Shown here: in pieces, positions 59,843-64,000 of the stretch
Position numbering within the stretch: the stretch's first letter is position 1
How the letters are laid out: each line of letters starts with the position of its first letter
Assembly (NCBI RefSeq): GCF_000717345.1
Contig: NZ_JNZA01000002.1
Location: 62,001 to 126,000 of the forward strand
Direction: 5' to 3'
Source of the DNA: Streptomyces lydicus
Lineage (GTDB): Bacteria; Actinomycetota; Actinomycetes; Streptomycetales; Streptomycetaceae
Length of the DNA stretch: 64,000 bases
Notes under the pieces: model-generated
What the model saw: only the letters and a program-made list of their open reading frames with translations
Told to the model about the DNA's origin: nothing
Databases searched by the model: none
Program-made: the position numbers and the translations under genes

Positions 59843-60140
59843 GAGCAGCCTTCTTTCGCGTATGAGAGGCGCGGCGGGCATCGGGCGCGAGCCTGACGCC
59901 GGCGTGGTCGAGCGGGGTCGAGCGGGAACGCGTGAGCAAGAGGCACTGACCCACGGGAGCGACGTGGCGCAGGGGACGGTCCCGGTGGACAGGTCCTTGA
60001 GAGATGGCGCTGTACGGTGCGTCGGCTCGGGCGCCGAGGGGGTGTGGGGCGGATGCGAGGGGTACGGAGGAGTGACAGACCGGCCGCGGCAGCGCCCGAC
60101 CGTCCACGCCGGCCGCATCTGCCGCTATGGTGGAGCTAAC
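59843..60140. other. leader region of the aldehyde oxidoreductase operon
   Basis: This 298-bp non-coding stretch lies between the first structural gene and the TetR operators. The operon's promoter must be here or overlap the operators. I see no coding signal. A weakly operator-like GGTGGACAGGTCC occurs near 59984. Confidence 0.4.
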
Positions 60141-60186
60141 CGGACAGCTGTCCGCTACGTGAAAATCTACCGGACACCTGTCCGGT
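60141..60186. promoter_or_regulatory. two TetR operators between the oxidoreductase operon and tetR
   Basis: CGGACAGCTGTCCG (60141-60154) is a perfect palindrome. ACCGGACA-CC-TGTCCGGT (60169-60186) is a perfect 8-2-8 palindrome with the same CGGACA/TGTCCG core. The centres are 30 bp apart, three helical turns. The sites lie 49-94 bp before the divergent TetR gene. Confidence 0.85.
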
Positions 60187-60234
60187 TAGCAAGGCCGGCG
60201 GCTCCGCAAATTCCGGAAGCCGGAAGGAGGACGC

Positions 60235-60813
60235 GTGCAGCAGAAGAAGGACGCGCCCCTGCGCTCGGACGCGCAACGGAACCGCGAGCGCATCCTGGAG
60301 GTCGCACTCGCCGAGCTGACCCGCTCGGCCGACGCCCCGCTGAGCGCCATCGCGAAGAAGGCCGGCGTCGGACAGGGCACCTTCTACCGCCACTTCCCCA
60401 ACCGTGAGTCGCTCGTCCTGGAGGTCTACCGCTACGAGGTCCAGCAGGTCGCCGACGCCGCCGCCCAGCTGCTGGAGACCCGCGCACCCGACCGGGCCCT
60501 GCGGGAGTGGATGGACCGCCTCGCCCAGTACGCCATGGCCAAGGCCGGCCTGGCCGACGCGATGCGCAAGGCCACCACCGCCCGCGGCACCCTGACCAGC
60601 CTGGGACACGGCGCGGTGACCTCGGCCGTCACCCTCCTGCTGGAGGCCAACGAAGAGGCCGGCACCATCCGCCCCGGGGTGACCCCCGACGACTTCGTGC
60701 TCGCCATCGCCGGCCTCTGGCAGATCGATCCGCACAGCGACTGGCAGCAACGCGCGGGCCGCCTCCTCGACCTGGTCATGGACGGCCTCCGCGCCGGCGC
60801 CCCCAGCCGCTGA
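60235..60813 (+). CDS. TetR-family repressor of the aldehyde oxidoreductase operon
   Basis: This is a 192-residue protein with helix-turn-helix [39 protein letters not shown] (recognition [11 protein letters not shown]) and a SACE_7040-like C-terminal domain. GTG start after GGAAGGAGG. It is divergent from the PaoABC-like operon, with two matched palindromes between them, so it very likely represses both until an aldehyde or related ligand binds. Confidence 0.92.
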   Translation: MQQKKDAPLRSDAQRNRERILEVALAELTRSADAPLSAIAKKAGVGQGTFYRHFPNRESLVLEVYRYEVQQVADAAAQLLETRAPDRALREWMDRLAQYAMAKAGLADAMRKATTARGTLTSLGHGAVTSAVTLLLEANEEAGTIRPGVTPDDFVLAIAGLWQIDPHSDWQQRAGRLLDLVMDGLRAGAPSR

Positions 60814-60815
60814 AC

Positions 60816-60830
60816 GAGGCGCCCCGCCTC
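60816..60830. terminator. short hairpin between convergent tetR and SDR
   Basis: GAGGCG and CGCCTC form a 6-bp stem with a 3-base loop in the 26-bp gap. Confidence 0.45.
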
Positions 60831-60839
60831 CCGCCGGCC

Positions 60840-61574
60840 CTACTGCGCGGCCGCGGCCGGGCGCACCACGAGCTCGTTCACATCGACCTGCGGGGGCTGG
60901 GCGACGGCGTAGGCGATGGCGTCCGCGACCGCGACGGCGGGCAGCGCGGCGGAGCGGTACGTCTCCATGGCCTGCCGGGCCTGCGGGTCCGTGAGGGAGT
61001 CGGCGAGCTCGGATTCCGTGACGCCGGGAGAGACGACGGTGACCCGGATGTCGCCGCCGGACTCCTGACGGAGCCCCTCGGAGAGCGCGCGCACCGCGAA
61101 CTTGGTCGCGCAGTAGACGGCGGCCGTCGGCGACACCTCGTACGCCCCGACGGAGGCGATGTTGACGAAGTGTCCGCCGCCCTGCGAGCGCATCACGGGC
61201 AATGCGGCGGCGATGCCGTGGAGCACGCCGCGCACGTTCACATCGAGCATCCGGTCCCAGTCGGCGACACGCAGCGCCTCCAGCGGCGAAAGGGGCATCA
61301 CCCCGGCGTTGTTGACCATGACGTCCACCCGTCCGAACGCGGCGCGGGCCGCGTCGACGAAAGCGCACACGTCGTCGGCGTCGGTGACGTCCACGCGCCG
61401 GTACGCGGCCGTACCTCCGGCGCCGACGAGCTGGCCGGTCAGTGCCGCGAGGCGGTCGGTGCGGCGTGCGCCGAGGAAGACGCGGTGCCCGTCGGCGGCC
61501 AGCCGGCGCGCGGTCGCCTCGCCGATACCGCTGCTGGCGCCGGTGATCACCACGGTCTTGGGATTGCCGTTCAC
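60840..61574 (-). CDS. SDR-family oxidoreductase
   Basis: This 244-residue classical short-chain dehydrogenase has [33 protein letters not shown], and the catalytic triad region [34 protein letters not shown] (Ser, Tyr, Lys). GARRTDRL after strand 2 suggests NADP(H). It resembles YdfG-like serine or carbonyl reductases. GTG 61574 follows AAGGAG. It is divergent from the zinc operon; the Zur box lies 115 bp from its start, so zinc control is possible but less certain. Confidence 0.92.
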   Translation of the reverse strand: MNGNPKTVVITGASSGIGEATARRLAADGHRVFLGARRTDRLAALTGQLVGAGGTAAYRRVDVTDADDVCAFVDAARAAFGRVDVMVNNAGVMPLSPLEALRVADWDRMLDVNVRGVLHGIAAALPVMRSQGGGHFVNIASVGAYEVSPTAAVYCATKFAVRALSEGLRQESGGDIRVTVVSPGVTESELADSLTDPQARQAMETYRSAALPAVAVADAIAYAVAQPPQVDVNELVVRPAAAAQ

Positions 61575-61688
61575 ATCTGCTCCTTCGGGCCGTTGACTGC
61601 GACCAGGTTCTGCCGCCGCCGGCGGGCGGGCCAGGCCGGGCCGTTCCTGGGTGCCGTGCACCCACCCGGGCAGCGGAGGACCCCCATT

Positions 61689-61709
61689 TGGAAATGGGAT
61701 CCATTTTCA
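61689..61709 (+). promoter_or_regulatory. Zur box before rpmF-cobW operon
   Basis: Arms TGGAAATGG and CCATTTTCA surround GAT; they are inverted copies with one mismatch. This matches the TGAAAAT(G)-(C)ATTTTCA zinc-uptake-regulator site known in Streptomyces. It is AT-rich against a GC-rich background and lies 46 bp before rpmF. Confidence 0.88.
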
Positions 61710-61754
61710 GTTAACTTGGGTGCTCCGACCCGCCCGTCAACAGGAGGTCAGAGC

Positions 61755-61925
61755 ATGGCCGTGCCCAAGCGGAAGATGTCCCGCAGCAACACCCGTCACC
61801 GCCGCGCCCAGTGGAAGGCCACGACTCCCCAGCTCGTGCCCGTCACCGTCGACGGCTCCTCCCACCTGGTACCGCAGCGCCTGGCCAAGGCGTACGCGCG
61901 CGGCCTGCTGCGCCCGGAGAGCTGA
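61755..61925 (+). CDS. rpmF: zinc-independent ribosomal protein bL32 paralogue
   Basis: This 56-residue bL32 starts [22 protein letters not shown]. The usual zinc-binding CxxC pairs are absent: there is no Cys at all. Such C-minus forms replace zinc-loaded bL32 during zinc starvation and free zinc for other uses. AGGAGG gives a strong ribosome site. The Zur box upstream and the CobW GTPase immediately downstream confirm a zinc-limitation operon. Confidence 0.95.
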   Translation: MAVPKRKMSRSNTRHRRAQWKATTPQLVPVTVDGSSHLVPQRLAKAYARGLLRPES

Positions 61926-61929
61926 GCCG

Positions 61930-63099
61930 GTGGCGCACGACCGACTGCCCGTGACGGTCCTCTCCGGCTTTCTCGGCGCCGGGAAGACCACGCTGCTCAA
62001 CCACGTTCTGGGCAACCGCGAGGGCCTGCGCGTCGCGGTCATCGTCAACGACATGAGCGAGATCAACATCGATGCGGCGCTGGTGCGCGGCGGTGCGGCC
62101 GCGCTCTCGCGGACCGAGGAACGCCTGGTCGAGATGACCAACGGGTGCATCTGCTGCACATTGCGCGACGATCTCCTCGAAGAGGTCGGGCGACTGGCCC
62201 GCGAGGACCGCTTCGACTACCTCCTCATCGAGTCCAGCGGCATCTCGGAACCGATGCCGGTCGCCGCCACCTTCGCCGTCCCGCACGACGACGGAGCGAC
62301 CCTCGGGGACCTCGCGCGGCTCGACACCATGGTGACCGTGGTCGACGCCGCCGGGTTCCTGCCCGAGCTGGAGGCCGGCGACGGGCTGGCCGAGCGGGGG
62401 CTGGCCCCGTACGAGGAGGACGAACGCACCGTCAGCGACCTGCTGATGGACCAGGTCGAGTTCGCCGACGTCCTCGTCCTCAACAAGACCGACCTGGTCG
62501 ACGCGGAGAGCGCCGAGCGGCTGCGGGCCGCGCTCGCCCGGCTCAACCCGGCCGCCCGCATCGTGCCCGCGCGGCACGGCCGGGTGCCGGCCGTCGAACT
62601 CCTCGGCACCGGGCTGTTCGACCTGGAGAAGGCCCAGCAGGCGCCCGGCTGGGTGCGCGAACTCAACGGCGACCACGTACCGGAGACCGAGGAGTACGGC
62701 ATCTCCAGCACGGTCTTCCGCGCCGACGCGCCGTTCCACCCCGGCCGGCTGTGGGACTTCGTCACCGAGGGCCTCGACAGCGGCGCGTACGGCCGGATCC
62801 TGCGCTCCAAGGGCTTCTTCCGGCTGGCCGGTCGACCGCGGGTCACCGGGCTGTGGTCGCAGGCCGGCGCGGTCGCCCGCTTCGAGCCCGCCGGCGCCGG
62901 CGCCGCGGGGGACGGTCAGGGCCAGGAACTGGTCTTCATCGGCACCGGGTTGCGCGCCGAGGAGCTGCGGGCGGCCCTGACCGACTGCCTGCTGGCCGAC
63001 GGGGAGCGGCCCGCCGGCGACCCGTTCCCCGCCTGGGACGCCTACGGGCCCGACGCGTCCTGCGCACACGAGCACCCCGAGCCGGTGGCGCGGCGCTGA
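61930..63099 (+). CDS. CobW/COG0523-family zinc metallochaperone GTPase
   Basis: This is a 389-residue GTPase with P-loop [16 protein letters not shown], the metal-binding GCICC motif (Cys73, Cys75, Cys76), the ESSGISEP switch and NKTD base recognition. The C-terminal CobW_C domain follows ([22 protein letters not shown]). The tail CAHEHPEP may also bind metal. COG0523 proteins deliver zinc to key enzymes when zinc is scarce. The GTG start is 4 bases after the rpmF stop, so both are co-transcribed under Zur. Confidence 0.94.
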   Translation: MAHDRLPVTVLSGFLGAGKTTLLNHVLGNREGLRVAVIVNDMSEINIDAALVRGGAAALSRTEERLVEMTNGCICCTLRDDLLEEVGRLAREDRFDYLLIESSGISEPMPVAATFAVPHDDGATLGDLARLDTMVTVVDAAGFLPELEAGDGLAERGLAPYEEDERTVSDLLMDQVEFADVLVLNKTDLVDAESAERLRAALARLNPAARIVPARHGRVPAVELLGTGLFDLEKAQQAPGWVRELNGDHVPETEEYGISSTVFRADAPFHPGRLWDFVTEGLDSGAYGRILRSKGFFRLAGRPRVTGLWSQAGAVARFEPAGAGAAGDGQGQELVFIGTGLRAEELRAALTDCLLADGERPAGDPFPAWDAYGPDASCAHEHPEPVARR

Positions 63100-63105
63100 C
63101 ACGCT

Positions 63106-63148
63106 CCGGGCCGGGCGGTGGTCGCAGCCACGGCACCGCCCGGCCCGG
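63106..63148 (+). terminator. strong hairpin terminator of the zinc operon
   Basis: A perfect 15-bp GC-rich stem (CCGGGCCGGGCGGTG with its complement) and 13-base loop start 7 bp past the CobW stop. Confidence 0.85.
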
Positions 63149-63306
63149 TACTCCCCCACGGGCCGCCACCGGGCCCGCCGGCCCGGTCCCGACGCGCCGC
63201 ACGCGCGAAAAAGCGCAGGTCGGAGCGGCACAGACAGGCACCCCGTCGAGCGGTAAACTCCGGTCGGCGCGTGCCTGGACGTTCGTTCATGGGGAGGCCG
63301 TAGCGG

Positions 63307-63543
63307 ATGAGCGATGCAGTGTTCGAGACAGTCCGGTCGTGCGCGGTGGAAGTGCTGCAGGTCGCGCCGGAAGAAGTGACCATGGAGGCGGACTTCACGG
63401 ATCACCTGGGGGCCACCAGCCTGACCCTCGTGGAGCTGGTCATGGCGATCGAGGAAGCCTGTTCCGTCGATCTGCCCGATGACGGCGTCGAGTCCGTACG
63501 GACCGTCCGCGACGCCTGCGAGTTAGTGCGCGCGCGGATATGA
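63307..63543 (+). CDS. acyl carrier protein with TTA codon
   Basis: This is a 78-residue carrier protein. The phosphopantetheine serine is Ser38 in DHLGATSLTLVELVMAIEE; the usual DSL reads TSL, an uncommon change before the Ser. Codon 73 is TTA (63523-63525), so expression may need bldA tRNA. ATG 63307 has GGGAGG upstream. Its stop overlaps the start of a ketosynthase (ATGA), the typical opening of a type II polyketide or fatty-acid-like cluster that continues past the window. Confidence 0.92.
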   Translation: MSDAVFETVRSCAVEVLQVAPEEVTMEADFTDHLGATSLTLVELVMAIEEACSVDLPDDGVESVRTVRDACELVRARI

Positions 63544-64000
63544 GGGGCGACCGGCGGGTGGTCGTCACGGGCCTGGGCAGCGTCACCGCCGCCGGCGCCG
63601 GCCGCGACGCCCTGTGGGCGGACCTGCTGGCGCCCCCGTCGCCGGGGCACCGCCCGGTGGACGGCTGGGACGCCACGCCCTGGATGGATCGGGCCGCAAT
63701 CCGGCACACCGACCGCTGCACCCAATTAGCGGTGGCGGCGGCCGAGTTGGCGGTCTCCGACGCAGGGGGCGCGAAGACGCTGACCGCGAGCGGCCGGCCG
63801 GAGCACGCGGGTGTTGTCCTCGGCACCGCACTGGCCGGGGTGACCACCATGGAACGGCAGTCGCTGGTGCGCGAGGCGCGCGGCGACAAACGCGTCTCGC
63901 CGTTCGTGGTACCGATGATCATGCCCAACGCGGCGGCCGCCGCCGTGTCCCAGCGGTTCAACTGGCAGGGGCCCTGCGAGACCCTCACCACCGCGTGCTC
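63540..64000 (+). CDS. beta-ketoacyl-ACP synthase, 3' truncated by window
   Basis: The frame runs open from ATG 63540 to the window end (153 complete codons). It starts RRVVVTGLGSVTAAGAGRDALWADLL and reaches PFVVPMIMPNAAAAAVSQRFNWQGPCETLTTAC, where Cys153 is the expected nucleophile of a KAS I/II-type enzyme. It would condense malonyl-ACP with the chain on the adjacent carrier protein. Codon 63 is TTA (63726-63728). The His residues and second half lie outside. KS-alpha versus a specialised KS cannot be decided yet. Confidence 0.9.
   Translation, partial: MRGDRRVVVTGLGSVTAAGAGRDALWADLLAPPSPGHRPVDGWDATPWMDRAAIRHTDRCTQLAVAAAELAVSDAGGAKTLTASGRPEHAGVVLGTALAGVTTMERQSLVREARGDKRVSPFVVPMIMPNAAAAAVSQRFNWQGPCETLTTAC

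Noticed and set aside
1..64000. tRNA, rRNA, CRISPR, IS or prophage elements
   Set aside because: No T-loop-like GGTTCGAATCC, repeat-spacer pattern, transposase motif or integrase was seen on either strand by reading. A tRNAscan or HMM search would be more sensitive.

Overview
The window looks like chromosomal DNA from a Streptomyces-type actinomycete. GC content is very high, with strong third-position G/C bias. Many starts are GTG, and neighbouring genes often couple through ATGA or GTGA overlaps. TTA codons are rare. The window also carries an AfsR-like regulator fragment, a complete 'conservon' and a zinc-repressed rpmF paralogue. No tRNA, rRNA, CRISPR array, insertion sequence or phage gene was seen.

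Layout. 1-8.0 kb: the 3' end of an AfsR/SARP-like regulator, a DUF4232 lipoprotein, an aquaglyceroporin, a GNAT acetyltransferase, a compact isoprenoid locus (small protein, polyprenyl synthetase, DUF2236/Lcp-like oxygenase) and a membrane-anchored pentapeptide-repeat protein. 8-24 kb: mostly housekeeping or accessory enzymes. These include TetR, an LVIVD/DUF305 exported pair, an FprA-type ferredoxin reductase, a divergent ArsR and old-yellow-enzyme pair, a BNR-repeat protein behind a large hairpin, ung, a LURP/scramblase-like protein, a BadF-family sugar kinase, a CbiX-like protein lacking its first His, a lactonase and a FUSC exporter. 24-33.7 kb: HdeD, a DAG kinase pair, a MalT-type LuxR regulator, membrane proteins, Lrp/AsnC, a HAD phosphatase and an orphan sugar-binding lipoprotein. 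34-39.6 kb: PucR divergent from a lactate-monooxygenase/2-hydroxyacid-dehydrogenase operon, then a GYD protein and a divergent SDR/TetR pair.

39.7-55 kb is the most specialised part. A stand-alone adenylation-carrier-reductase protein is followed by a full conservon (cvnA-cvnB-cvnC-cvnD plus a CYP157-like P450 without the usual ExxR motif), all on the minus strand. A PAS-LuxR regulator then diverges from a tightly coupled four-gene set: ATP-grasp ligase, dikinase-like protein with domains in glucan-water-dikinase order, MFS exporter and methyltransferase. That set resembles a small natural-product pathway I cannot assign to a known compound.

55-64 kb: a PaoABC-like molybdenum aldehyde oxidoreductase operon with its XdhC/PaoD-type maturation factor, controlled by a divergent TetR through two palindromes. 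Next come a second SDR, a zinc-starvation operon (cysteine-free bL32 and a CobW GTPase behind a clear Zur box) and, at the right edge, an acyl carrier protein coupled to a ketosynthase. Each of these last two carries a TTA codon, suggesting the start of a bldA-dependent polyketide or fatty-acid-like cluster.

Coordinates of starts were chosen by Shine-Dalgarno position, family N-terminus and overlap with the upstream gene. Family names come from motif recognition, not database searches.
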